Part shown: positions 1-7,653 of the stretch, in pieces
Layout: every line of letters starts with the position of its first letter
Numbering within the stretch: position 1 is the stretch's first letter
Assembly (NCBI GenBank): GCA_964486825.1
Contig: CAZAQS010000069.1
Span: forward strand, 1 to 20,339
Direction of reading: 5' to 3'
Length of the DNA stretch: 20,339 nucleotides
From: CAZAQS01 sp964486825
GTDB taxonomy: Bacteria; Chloroflexota; Anaerolineae; Anaerolineales; UBA4823
The notes under the pieces: generated by a model
Seen by the model: only the letters and a program-made list of their open reading frames with translations
What the model was told of the DNA's origin: nothing
Database searches by the model: none
Translations under genes and position numbers: made by a program

Positions 1-1129
1 TTATATAAACCAATGCATGGCGTCCGGTCTTGTTACGGTAGCCGGTCTTCAGCTCTTCTATGAAATGCTCAACTTCCGCCTCTTCTACCAGGTTGACCGT
101 ACAACCACCGAAACCTGCTCCCGTCAGACGGGCACCAATACAACCACCAATTCCACGGGCGGCTTCCACAAGCAGATCCAGCTCAGGTGTGCTGACCTCG
201 TAAAGATCACGCAGGGAAGCATGACTTGCAAACATCAAGGCCCCGAAAGAGCGCGTCTCGCCTAACTCTAATGCCCGCACTGCTGAATGTACTCGAGCGA
301 TCTCTTTGATGACATGCTCGGCGCGTTTACCGACCTCCTCTGGAAGGAAATCCTTATAAGCGGCGAACTCAACCGGACTGATATCACGAAGAGCAAGAAT
401 ACCGGGTTTGTAATTGCGCAGGATTTCAACTGCCTGCTCACAGGCTGCCCGGCGCTGGTTGTAGGCCGAGCCAGCCAGGCTACGCGGCACCCGCGAGTCA
501 GCGATCACGAGGGCAGTCCCCTCCGGAAGTGGTACGGTCTCCCACTCCAGGCTGCGGGTGTCAAAATAGAGGGCTCTTCCGGCTACTCCATGGGCGCTGG
601 CAAATTGGTCCATCAGCCCGCTGGCTACACCTACGTAGGCGTTCTCTGCTCGCTGGCAAAGTTGAGCGATCTCCATGCGGCTGGCGTTCCAACCTCCTAA
701 TGCTTGCCAGGCAATTGCAAAAGCTACCTCAACAGCCGCCGAAGAGCTCAGGCCAGAACCGATTGGGATATCGGATGTGTATACAGCCTGCATCCCAGTT
801 ATGGAGAATCCTGCCTCAGCTAAGGCCCAGGCCACGCCAGCAGGATAATGAGCCCAGTTCGGCAACCGATTTCCGGCCCTATCTTGTTTCTTCTTGATCG
901 TTTCAAGCGTAAAAGCAACTCGCTTGTCCAGGTCCAGAGCGTGCAGAGAAATAACCCCACTCTTATTGGGTGCGAAGGCCAGTTGAACTGCCATGTCCAG
1001 GGCTACCGGTAGCACGGGACCGTCATTATAATCCACGTGCTCTCCCAGCAAGTTTACCCGTCCGGGCGCACGGGCTACCAGTTTAGGCGGGTAACCGAAT
1101 TTATGAGCAAAGGCGGAGTTCAAGGACAC
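1..1129 (-). CDS. galK: Galactokinase, 3' end cut by window edge
   Basis: ATP-dependent phosphorylation of galactose to galactose 1-phosphate, the entry step of the Leloir pathway, in the cytoplasm. The reading frame is open from a GTG at 1129 to the left edge (376 codons seen), close to the usual 380-390 residues, so only a few C-terminal residues are missing. All GHMP-kinase landmarks are visible: the galactokinase signature GRVNLLGEHVDYNDG (residues 23-37), the ATP-binding motif PIGSGLSSSAAVE (about 118-130), the MDQFAS segment with the candidate catalytic Asp (about 170-175) and the C-terminal GARLTGAGFGGC motif. The GTG start is chosen because AGGAGG lies 7 bases upstream (1137-1142); no ATG gives the conserved N-terminus. 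It is the last gene seen in the minus-strand operon, 33 bases after a small membrane protein. The other Leloir genes (galT, galE) are not in the window. Confidence 0.95.
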   Translation of the reverse strand, partial: MSLNSAFAHKFGYPPKLVARAPGRVNLLGEHVDYNDGPVLPVALDMAVQLAFAPNKSGVISLHALDLDKRVAFTLETIKKKQDRAGNRLPNWAHYPAGVAWALAEAGFSITGMQAVYTSDIPIGSGLSSSAAVEVAFAIAWQALGGWNASRMEIAQLCQRAENAYVGVASGLMDQFASAHGVAGRALYFDTRSLEWETVPLPEGTALVIADSRVPRSLAGSAYNQRRAACEQAVEILRNYKPGILALRDISPVEFAAYKDFLPEEVGKRAEHVIKEIARVHSAVRALELGETRSFGALMFASHASLRDLYEVSTPELDLLVEAARGIGGCIGARLTGAGFGGCTVNLVEEAEVEHFIEELKTGYRNKTGRHALVYI

Positions 1130-1136
1130 CGGTCGA

Positions 1137-1142
1137 CCTCCT
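1137..1142 (-). promoter_or_regulatory. Shine-Dalgarno site fixing the galK GTG start
   Basis: AGGAGG on the minus strand with a 7-base spacer to GTG at 1129. It decides a non-ATG start that places the conserved galactokinase N-terminus in frame. Confidence 0.7.
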
Positions 1143-1162
1143 GATCGAACTATTATGGAAAA

Positions 1163-1336
1163 CTAGCGTACCAGAAGCACCAGGACATTCCCGGTGACCA
1201 CCAGCCCTAACAGCACCCATATCCATACCACGTCCTGTCTTATGCCCGCCAAATAAAGCAGCGCACCCGGGACGATCATCAATAAAAACGCTGCCAGATG
1301 GACTTTGAAAGTATTGTTTCGCAACCAATTTTTCAC
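1163..1336 (-). CDS. 57-residue two-helix membrane protein, function unknown
   Basis: Starts with GTG at 1336, with AGGA 8 bases upstream (1345-1348), and stops with TAG at 1163. The product begins MKNWLRNNTFKVHLAAF and is almost entirely two hydrophobic helices, residues about 12-31 and 36-56, joined by a short GIRQD turn. The N-terminus is basic. It sits between the lactate-permease gene (18 bases before it) and galK (33 bases after it), all on one strand, so it is probably co-transcribed. A competing frame on the same strand gives a 75-residue ORF of mixed composition without membrane character, which I judge to be the shadow. I do not recognise a family. An accessory role to the neighbouring permease is possible but only inferred. 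Confidence 0.6.
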   Translation of the reverse strand: MKNWLRNNTFKVHLAAFLLMIVPGALLYLAGIRQDVVWIWVLLGLVVTGNVLVLLVR

Positions 1337-1354
1337 TGCACCAGTCCTATCCGC

Positions 1355-2899
1355 TTACCACCATAAGCCGTTTTGCTCGAGGAGGATGCTACCCATGGTG
1401 AGCAGGCTGATTAGCAATACCAACAGACCTGTATAAACCGAAATTTTCCTCATTATATCCCCCTCTTTGCCCGCCATCCCTGCTGTACTCGCTCCGACTA
1501 CAACCTTGGTTGGAGCCATTACCGAAGCCAAAGCAGCTCCGGCTGTTTGCCCGGCTAAGATCAGGGCGACCTGGTAACCCAACAACTCCGCTGTTCGAAG
1601 CTGCAATGCCCCAAATACCACATTCGAGTTGGTGTTGCTGCCGGTCATGAAGGCCCCCAACGCACCGATCCAGGGCGCTACTAATGGGAATGCGGGACCC
1701 ATACCTTGGGCAAGGCCTTGCGCCAGGGTCTCGATCATACCGGCGTTTTCCATAATTACAGCCATAGCAACCATAGAAGCGATACTTACACTGGAGGACA
1801 TGACCTTGGTAAAGGTACCCTTAATAACCCGCCCCGCTGAACCCGGCTTATACAATCCAGCTGCCTTGTATATAAAATAAGCGATTACGGAGGAATAAGT
1901 CAGGATAGAACCAGGATGGCGAAAGATGGGAATCGTACGCCCAGGCCCTGCGGGGGTCACGAAACCTAGCGCCGTTGCCACTTGGGGGAACTCCACTCTC
2001 AGAACCACCTGCCCAAGGTACGAACTGACTTCAGGAATTAACTGCACGCCCAATGCGATGGCAATCAAGATCATGTATCCCGATAACGCCACCAAAACCG
2101 TCTTCAAAACCAAGGCTTCTCGCTCATCGGCCTGGCCTTTAAAACGCCTGGCGAGAGGTATTCCCACAACCAACCCCGACAATCCTCCCCCAAATGCAGC
2201 AATATTCCATAAACCCGCCACCGCAATGAAATATTGCGCCGCTCCCATTACCAACCCCAAGATGAGAACCGGCGCTAATAGCCGGTAGGTTCCCTGCCAG
2301 CCCCCAACTGCGTGGGCGACCATCAACCCGACCAGCAATGCAGAAACCCCCAGAAAGAAGGCGGAGTCGGGCGCTAACACTTCCCCCGGCAGCCCGCTCG
2401 AAGCGATCAGGGCCTGGAAAGAAGATCCCAATGAGCCGAAGGTGACAGCCCAGCCATGCCCCAGGGAGGGAATAATAACGGCTTGTAGTGGGACAAACCC
2501 CAACCCCACCAGGAGAGGCGCGATCACCGCGACCGGGACGCCAAACCCACCAACACCCTGTAAAAACGAGGCGAAAACCCAACCGATGATCAATGCCTGC
2601 ATTCCCTTATCGGCTGTAAGGTGCGGCAGGGCCAGGCCAATCGTGCGGATTGCGCCTGCTTCATCGGCTACCCTGTACAACAGGAAGGCCGCCCAGATTA
2701 TCAGCAGCACATCCATAGACAGCAACACAGCCCGGGTGTGGGCAAATGCCAGCAGGGTTGGGCCAGCCCCAAAAAAAAAGGTTGCGATCAGCAAGGCGCT
2801 GAGGTAACCTGCGCCACCGGCGCGGGCTGCCCCCCAGCGCAGCCCGATCATGAGGAGAAGGATAATAAGGATTGGGACGAGTGCCAGGATAAAGAGCAT
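1355..2899 (-). CDS. lldP: L-lactate permease family (LctP) transporter
   Basis: Secondary transporter of the LctP family, which moves lactate or glycolate with protons across the cytoplasmic membrane. The 514-residue product is somewhat shorter than the usual 530-560 but has the family's conserved loops: FLQGVGGFGVPVAVIAPLL near residue 112, GHGWAVTFGSLGSSF near 147 and MTGSNTNSNVVFGALQ near 413. It consists of about 12-13 hydrophobic helices. The ATG at 2899 follows a weak GAGAG ribosome site. About 100 bases separate it from the upstream CoA-transferase B gene, with the same orientation. In this setting the natural substrate may be a short carboxylate that the CoA-transferase then activates; lactate itself is the family default. 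No lactate dehydrogenase is next to it, so the exact substrate is open. Confidence 0.88.
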   Translation of the reverse strand: MLFILALVPILIILLLMIGLRWGAARAGGAGYLSALLIATFFFGAGPTLLAFAHTRAVLLSMDVLLIIWAAFLLYRVADEAGAIRTIGLALPHLTADKGMQALIIGWVFASFLQGVGGFGVPVAVIAPLLVGLGFVPLQAVIIPSLGHGWAVTFGSLGSSFQALIASSGLPGEVLAPDSAFFLGVSALLVGLMVAHAVGGWQGTYRLLAPVLILGLVMGAAQYFIAVAGLWNIAAFGGGLSGLVVGIPLARRFKGQADEREALVLKTVLVALSGYMILIAIALGVQLIPEVSSYLGQVVLRVEFPQVATALGFVTPAGPGRTIPIFRHPGSILTYSSVIAYFIYKAAGLYKPGSAGRVIKGTFTKVMSSSVSIASMVAMAVIMENAGMIETLAQGLAQGMGPAFPLVAPWIGALGAFMTGSNTNSNVVFGALQLRTAELLGYQVALILAGQTAGAALASVMAPTKVVVGASTAGMAGKEGDIMRKISVYTGLLVLLISLLTMGSILLEQNGLWW

Positions 2900-3000
2900 T
2901 CAGGTTCTCTCGGCATGCAAAGACAAAGTTCAGTGATTAGATCTTCAGCTTTCTCGATGTGTAGTGATGAACAAGAACCAGGAACAGATTAAAAATGGGG

Positions 3001-3771
3001 CTATGCGCCTGCTTTTATATAGATGCCATTCGGGTCTAAATCTTCCCTTAAGATGCGCAGTTCGTCTTCACTGGGCGGTGCAGTGGAGCGAATTTCGGCA
3101 GCAGCTTTCAGCTCCCAACCTGTATTGGCACGCGCCTGCTCCAGCGTAGCTCCTGGATGCAGAGCTGTCAATACCAGCTCCCCGTTCTCATCTGGCTCAA
3201 GGATGCCAAGGTCGGTAACGATCGCTTGCGGCCCTTTCCCGCGCAGTTTGGCGGCCTCGCGCTCACCTCTCCCGCCCAGGAAACCTGCCGAGGTTCGAAA
3301 ATCCACCTTCTCTGGAAAGCGCCTTTTTTGATGCGGGGTCAGGATATAGCAGCGGTTCGCCCAGGCTGAGATCTCCATTGATCCGCCTGAGCCCGGCAGG
3401 CGCACCTTGGGACTTTCATACCCACCAATAACGGTTGCATTGATGTTCCCAAAGCGGTCGATCTGTGCCCCGCCCAAGAAGCCCACATCCACGTTGCCTC
3501 TTTGCAAATAGAAGGCGAAGATATCGTACATCCCGCAGACTGCCAGCGCTCCACTCACCAGGGTAGGATCACCGATCGACAGGGGCAGGCGCGCCGGCTG
3601 GGCTCCGATCACCCCGGCCTCGTAGATCATAACCAGGTTGGGAGCATGTGTACGCCGCGCCAGGTTACAGGCCAGGTTGGGTAACCCAACTCCAACGAAG
3701 ACAACGTCCCCATCCCTCAGCAGATGGGCTGCATTAATGGTTAGAAGTTCAGATGAAGAGTATGCGCTCAT
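3001..3771 (-). CDS. Family I CoA-transferase, subunit B (GctB-like)
   Basis: Beta subunit of a two-chain family I CoA-transferase, resembling glutaconate CoA-transferase subunit B. These enzymes move CoA between acyl donors and carboxylic acids. The product is 256 residues, the normal length. Near the N-terminus GVGLPNLACNLA is followed by YEAGVIG, in which Glu51 is at the position of the catalytic glutamate of the family. Later come the conserved GGAQIDRFGNINATVIG segment and the GSGG loop. ATG at 3771 is chosen because AAGGA lies 5 bases upstream and the start is 8 bases after the subunit A stop. A longer frame opening at 3897 would read into subunit A. Presence of the Glu argues for a true transferase and against an IpdB-type hydrolase, which lacks it. 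The substrate cannot be read from sequence. Confidence 0.85.
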   Translation of the reverse strand: MSAYSSSELLTINAAHLLRDGDVVFVGVGLPNLACNLARRTHAPNLVMIYEAGVIGAQPARLPLSIGDPTLVSGALAVCGMYDIFAFYLQRGNVDVGFLGGAQIDRFGNINATVIGGYESPKVRLPGSGGSMEISAWANRCYILTPHQKRRFPEKVDFRTSAGFLGGRGEREAAKLRGKGPQAIVTDLGILEPDENGELVLTALHPGATLEQARANTGWELKAAAEIRSTAPPSEDELRILREDLDPNGIYIKAGA

Positions 3772-3779
3772 CGCTATCC

Positions 3780-4682
3780 TTAATATTGTCCGTAATCCAC
3801 CACCCGGCTTGGCCGGCTGGCAACTTTTAACCGCTCGTGCACGCTGGCCCCCAACTTTTTCCAATATTGGTCCCTGCCCTCTACACCATAGACCCATTCA
3901 TCCAGGTAAGCCTGAACGGCCTTCCGGGACTTGCTGATCTCATCCCACTCCAGGTAGAAAGGATTATCCCGGTCGTAATACCCCTGGGTATAGGAAGGGT
4001 GAGAGCAGTATGGCGCCTGGCAAACGGCATCGACGATGAACCCGGGGATCAGTGTCCGGTTGGGATCAGACCGAATAACTTCTTCGTCGACGATCTCCTC
4101 CGCCGTGAGGATCACTCTCTCGGCTGCAAAGGCAGCCTCTTTTTGTTCACCAATGATCCCCCACAGGTGGGCGTTTCCTTGGGCGTCCGCCCGTTGGACG
4201 TGTACGATGGCAACGTCTGGCTTTAGCGCTGGTACGACCACCACCTGCTCGCCTGAATATGGGTCGATCACCTTCCGGTAGAGGGGGTTGGCCTGCTCTA
4301 AGTCACCTGCGGCAGTTGGGTTCATCGGCATGAAAGGAAGCCCGGTCGCCCCGGCTTGCAGACGAGAGATCATACTGAAATGCGAATATTCCTCCCATTC
4401 CAGGTTCCCGGCTTCGATCTCACCCCTCACGATACGTAACGATCCGACACCCGGGTTGCCCATATACGAGAAGATAACCTTCCGGGCGCAGCCTGCAGCT
4501 ACCATCTGGTCGTAAAGCAGGTCTGGGGTTGCCCGCGCCAGCACTAAATCCTTGATACCTTGGCGGATAATCTCGTGCCCTACTGCAAAAGGGATCAAGT
4601 GCGTGAACCCGGCCGCGTAAACTGTATCGCCATCCTGAACAAATTGGGAGACGGCCTGTGAAAGAGTAAGTAGTTTTGTCAT
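3780..4682 (-). CDS. Family I CoA-transferase, subunit A (GctA-like)
   Basis: Alpha subunit of the family I CoA-transferase, partner of the gene directly downstream. The 300-residue product opens with a typical DGDTVYAAGFTHLIPFAVG segment. It has the SYMGNPGVGSLRIVRGEIE region, PMNPTAAGDLE, and the VAIVHVQRADAQGNAHLWG block seen in GctA and related subunits. I start it at ATG 4682 because homologous subunits begin at this MTKLLTLSQAV region. A longer frame to 4754 adds a Cys/Gly-rich stretch that overlaps the upstream small gene and is unlikely. There is no clear Shine-Dalgarno: the upstream gene stops 10 bases before and the spacer is A-rich, so translation may be coupled. Glutaconate, 2-hydroxyglutarate or a 3-oxoacid are possible substrates; the neighbouring glutamate-semialdehyde-type dehydrogenase leans slightly to a C5 acid. 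Confidence 0.83.
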   Translation of the reverse strand: MTKLLTLSQAVSQFVQDGDTVYAAGFTHLIPFAVGHEIIRQGIKDLVLARATPDLLYDQMVAAGCARKVIFSYMGNPGVGSLRIVRGEIEAGNLEWEEYSHFSMISRLQAGATGLPFMPMNPTAAGDLEQANPLYRKVIDPYSGEQVVVVPALKPDVAIVHVQRADAQGNAHLWGIIGEQKEAAFAAERVILTAEEIVDEEVIRSDPNRTLIPGFIVDAVCQAPYCSHPSYTQGYYDRDNPFYLEWDEISKSRKAVQAYLDEWVYGVEGRDQYWKKLGASVHERLKVASRPSRVVDYGQY

Positions 4683-4692
4683 ATTTTTTGGG

Positions 4693-4935
4693 TTATTCGT
4701 ATTTTTTATCTTTCGGCCGGCGGCGCAGCCTGCGCAGCAACCGGAACCGGCCACTTGTTGATGGAGTTTTCCAGTCTCTCCGGATCAGGTACAGGCCAAG
4801 TAACACCAACCCGGCGCCCCATAGAAAAAACCCAACCAAGGGTGGGGCACCTGGATCCGTCGAGAAGAAGATGGCCAGCAGGAGGACGCCAACAAAAAGA
4901 AAGTATTGCCCTACTCTTCCTCTTTCGACGTGCAT
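4693..4935 (-). CDS. 80-residue two-helix membrane protein with STDPGAP motif
   Basis: Small membrane protein of unknown function. Two hydrophobic helices (about 10-24 and 33-51) flank a STDPGAP loop (25-31), and a strongly basic tail ends RRLRRRPKDKKYE. ATG at 4935 has GGAG 5 bases upstream. It lies between the aldehyde dehydrogenase (70 bases) and CoA-transferase A (10 bases), on the same strand, so it looks like a regular operon member. The loop and the following Trp-Gly, 14-15 residues after the Ser, recur in the 144-residue membrane protein at 12883-13317, suggesting a shared fold. By the positive-inside rule the Arg/Lys-rich tail should be cytoplasmic. I do not recognise a named family. 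Confidence 0.65.
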   Translation of the reverse strand: MHVERGRVGQYFLFVGVLLLAIFFSTDPGAPPLVGFFLWGAGLVLLGLYLIRRDWKTPSTSGRFRLLRRLRRRPKDKKYE

Positions 4936-5005
4936 CGTTTCTCCGCAAACTGGTTTTCCTTACCGCTACCCTCTCTTCCGTTGAAAAGGCAGCGGTAATC
5001 CGTTT

Positions 5006-6580
5006 CTATTTGACCCGTGTCTGGATCTGTTCGTGCATGTACAAAGGCAGGTAGTAATGCCCACCGGCGTTCTTCCCGGTCGAACCTGAGCCTTTCCAGC
5101 CACCAAATGGTTGGAACCCAGGCCAGGCTCCTGTGGTAGCGCCTTGTGGCCGGTTGGCATAGGTCACGCCGGCCTCGATATTCTGGAAGAACCGGTCCGT
5201 CTCCTCAGGCGATCCGTAGAATCCGGCCGTCAACCCGTAATCCACCTCGTTAGCCAATTCCATGGCCTCGTCCAGGTTTGAAACCTTGGCAATCGTCGTG
5301 ATCGGCAGGAACATCTCGTGTTTCCAAAGCCGGTTAGAAAGAGGCAGGTCGCTCACCAGAGTTGGTTTACAGAAATATCCCTTGGCGTATTCTCCATCGG
5401 TAATCACCTCTCCCCCGGTCAGGAAATTGCCCTCCTGGGAAAGCTCCTCTGTATAGTTCTTGAAATCCTGGTAGGAACTTCGGTTGATTACAGGCCCCAA
5501 ATATACATTGCGATCGGTAGGATCCCCGATAGAAAGCTTGTTGGTCAGCTCGACCAGGCGCTCTACCAACTGGTCGTACAAGGGTTCTTCAATATACACT
5601 CGGGAGCAGGCCGAGCATTTTTGCCCTTGCAAGCCGAAAGCGGAGCGGACGATCCCGATGGCAGCACGCTCCGCATCTGCGTTGCGAGAGACGATGGCAG
5701 GATTCTTACCGCCCAGCTCTAATATCGTTGGTCGTATATATTTGCCGGCTGCAAAATCTCGGTAGATCTTCATGCCTACGTCATAAGAGCCAGTGAAGGT
5801 TACTCCATCCACCTCGGGGCTATCGATCAATGCCTGGCCCAGGGTACGTCCTGGACCGGTAACAAAGTTGAAAGCTCCTTCAGGCAGCCCCGCATCCCGG
5901 AAACACTCTGCCAGCATGCGCACCACCCAGGGCGTGTCTGTAGCTGGTTTGATCACGATCGTATTGCCGGTCACAAGGGCGGATCCTGCCGGGCCGCCGG
6001 TCAAAGCAAACGGAAAGTTGAAGGGACTGATCACCAGCCATATACCATAGGGGCGCAGGACAGACACATTCGTGGACGTATAACCTACCAGTGGATCGCG
6101 CTCCATCTCCACAATATATCCATCGTTCTTTTCCATCTGGTAGCAAGCGTAACGGATCAGGTCAGCTGTCTCGGCGACATCCCCAAGGGCTTCCATCCGG
6201 TTCTTGCCAACTTCCATCGCCATCATAGCGCCAATCTCAAAGGTACGCTGGTCGATCAAGTCGGCTGCCTTACGCATCAAAGCGACCCGCTCCTGCCATT
6301 TCATACCGCTCCAAATAGGGAATGCCCTACGAGCGGCAGCCAGGGCGGCTTGTGCATCGCTCTCTGATCCTTTTTGGAAAACTCCTAAGACCAATTCGTT
6401 ATTGGCGGGAGAGTAATTTTCATACTTATCATCGACGAAATGGTCTTTGCCGTCGATGATCATGCCGTATTCTTTTCCAAGGTTCGCTTTGACCGTCTCC
6501 AGGGCTACTTCAAATTGGGTATGCAGTTCCTCTGGGGGGTTAAACATCGTCGAATAGGTCAGTTTGAAAGTCTCGGCCAT
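5006..6580 (-). CDS. Aldehyde dehydrogenase, L-glutamate gamma-semialdehyde (P5C) dehydrogenase type
   Basis: NAD(P)-dependent aldehyde dehydrogenase of the P5C-dehydrogenase (RocA/PutA C-half) branch, which oxidises glutamate semialdehyde to glutamate in proline and arginine breakdown. The product is 524 residues, as expected. Visible landmarks are SPFNFPFALTGGPAGSALVTGNT (about 190-210), the ELGGKNPAIV block with the general-base Glu (about 287), and GQKCSACSR with the nucleophilic Cys (about 320); the CSACSR form is typical of P5C dehydrogenases. PFGGWKGSGSTGKNAGG near the C-terminus fits too. The ATG at 6580 has AGGAGG about 10 bases upstream. It is the first gene of the minus-strand operon, next to a divergent control region. 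No proline dehydrogenase is in the window, so another aldehyde substrate remains possible. Confidence 0.85.
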   Translation of the reverse strand: MAETFKLTYSTMFNPPEELHTQFEVALETVKANLGKEYGMIIDGKDHFVDDKYENYSPANNELVLGVFQKGSESDAQAALAAARRAFPIWSGMKWQERVALMRKAADLIDQRTFEIGAMMAMEVGKNRMEALGDVAETADLIRYACYQMEKNDGYIVEMERDPLVGYTSTNVSVLRPYGIWLVISPFNFPFALTGGPAGSALVTGNTIVIKPATDTPWVVRMLAECFRDAGLPEGAFNFVTGPGRTLGQALIDSPEVDGVTFTGSYDVGMKIYRDFAAGKYIRPTILELGGKNPAIVSRNADAERAAIGIVRSAFGLQGQKCSACSRVYIEEPLYDQLVERLVELTNKLSIGDPTDRNVYLGPVINRSSYQDFKNYTEELSQEGNFLTGGEVITDGEYAKGYFCKPTLVSDLPLSNRLWKHEMFLPITTIAKVSNLDEAMELANEVDYGLTAGFYGSPEETDRFFQNIEAGVTYANRPQGATTGAWPGFQPFGGWKGSGSTGKNAGGHYYLPLYMHEQIQTRVK

Positions 6581-6836
6581 CCTGATTTATCCTCCTGTTA
6601 ACTTCACGACCTGCTGGTCTGCATGTATATCGGCTCGGTTCGCGCTGCCGGGCTAGAGCTTTTTATGGTTTGATAAGCTTACCCCGCAGGCTCTCAGTGA
6701 TAACAATTATAGTATAGCTGTTGGCGATTCGCCGGAAGTAACCTAATAAATATCGAAAAACAAACTGCAATCGGGTTAGCAGGTTTGGAGCTTGCATGCT
6801 GGGCAGTTTTGCGCTAAACTCCATGGTAATAAAGAC
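6581..6836. promoter_or_regulatory. Divergent control region with -10-like box and short palindrome
   Basis: This 256-base gap separates the aldehyde-dehydrogenase operon (minus) from the DUF429 operon (plus) and contains no convincing gene. On the minus strand a perfect TATAAT lies at 6706-6711. Its expected -35 region coincides with a perfect 11-base palindrome GGCGATTCGCC at 6723-6733, but no good -35 hexamer is seen, which would suit an activator- or repressor-controlled promoter. No clear sigma-70 promoter was seen for the plus-strand gene. Assignment is by position and motif only. Confidence 0.35.
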
Positions 6837-7604
6837 ATGTTCACATCACATATCACCTACCTTGGAATAGATCCCACGGCAGGGCAACGCCCTTTTGCAT
6901 ACGTAGCCCTGGACAACGACCTGCACCTGCTGGCGGTAGGCCAATGCAGCATGGAAGATGTGCTTGCCTTTGTAGCTGGCCTGCGCCAGGCTTATGTGGC
7001 AATATGCGCTCCACGACGCCCTAACCAAGGGGTCATGGAAAGGCCGGAGACGCGCCAGTCACTTTCCCCCCAACCACGCCCAGGCCGATGGACGAATTTC
7101 CGACTGCTCGAATACCAGTTACGGCAGCATAATATCAGCTGTCCACAAACCCCTTCTAAAGAAGAAGACTGTCCCAACTGGATGCGGATGGGCTTCCAGC
7201 TTTACCGGCGCCTGGAAAGCATGGATTACTGTTCCTATCCAGAGCCGGAGTCCCCGCGCCAGTATATGGAAGTCTACCCACACGCAAGCTTTACAGCCTT
7301 GTTAGGGGTTACTCCATTCCCGAAGTACACCTTGGAGGGGCGCATCCAACGCCAACTGGTTTTGTATGAGCAGCGACTTCATGTACCGGATTCGATGCGC
7401 TTTTTTGAAGAGATTACTCGCCACCGCTTACTTCAGGGTATCTTGCCAAACGAAAACTTATATTCACCCAGCGAGCTGGACGCGCTCGTCGCTGCTTACA
7501 CCGCCTGGATGGCTGCTGTGCAAACTGAAAATACGCTGCTGCTTGGAGACCCTGAAGAAGGGCAGGCTGTCCTTCCGGTAGCAACTCTAAAACACCGTTA
7601 TTAA
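6837..7604 (+). CDS. DUF429 family protein (predicted RNase H-like nuclease)
   Basis: Belongs to the DUF429 family, predicted to have an RNase H-like fold and nuclease activity; no biochemical role is established. The product is 255 residues. It opens with YLGIDPTAGQRPFAYVALD, where the first conserved Asp of the fold lies; it later has EVYPHASF, then SELDALVAAYTAWMAA and GDPEEGQAVLPV near the end, all typical of the family. ATG at 6837 is chosen because it sits a few residues before the conserved GIDPT strand. A TTG at 6792 would add 15 unrelated residues, and neither start has a strong ribosome site. It is the first of three plus-strand genes, 49 bases before the lipid kinase. Confidence 0.8.
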   Translation: MFTSHITYLGIDPTAGQRPFAYVALDNDLHLLAVGQCSMEDVLAFVAGLRQAYVAICAPRRPNQGVMERPETRQSLSPQPRPGRWTNFRLLEYQLRQHNISCPQTPSKEEDCPNWMRMGFQLYRRLESMDYCSYPEPESPRQYMEVYPHASFTALLGVTPFPKYTLEGRIQRQLVLYEQRLHVPDSMRFFEEITRHRLLQGILPNENLYSPSELDALVAAYTAWMAAVQTENTLLLGDPEEGQAVLPVATLKHRY

Positions 7605-7653
7605 CATCAGCCCCACTCGAGTTGGCCTGGGTTACTCAAAACGCCAGTCTCAC

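Noticed and set aside
1101..1328. 75-codon minus-strand ORF overlapping the small membrane gene and the galK start
   Set aside because: No membrane or family character, runs into the galK coding region, and the competing frame gives a clean two-helix protein with a ribosome site.
2139..2582. 147-codon ORF inside the lactate-permease gene on the same strand
   Set aside because: Different frame of a strongly conserved transporter; Gly/Arg/Trp-rich composition typical of a shifted GC-rich frame.
7605..7653. Short palindrome ACTCGAGT between the DUF429 and lipid-kinase genes considered as a terminator
   Set aside because: Only 8 bases, no stem-loop with a T-run, and the genes appear co-transcribed.
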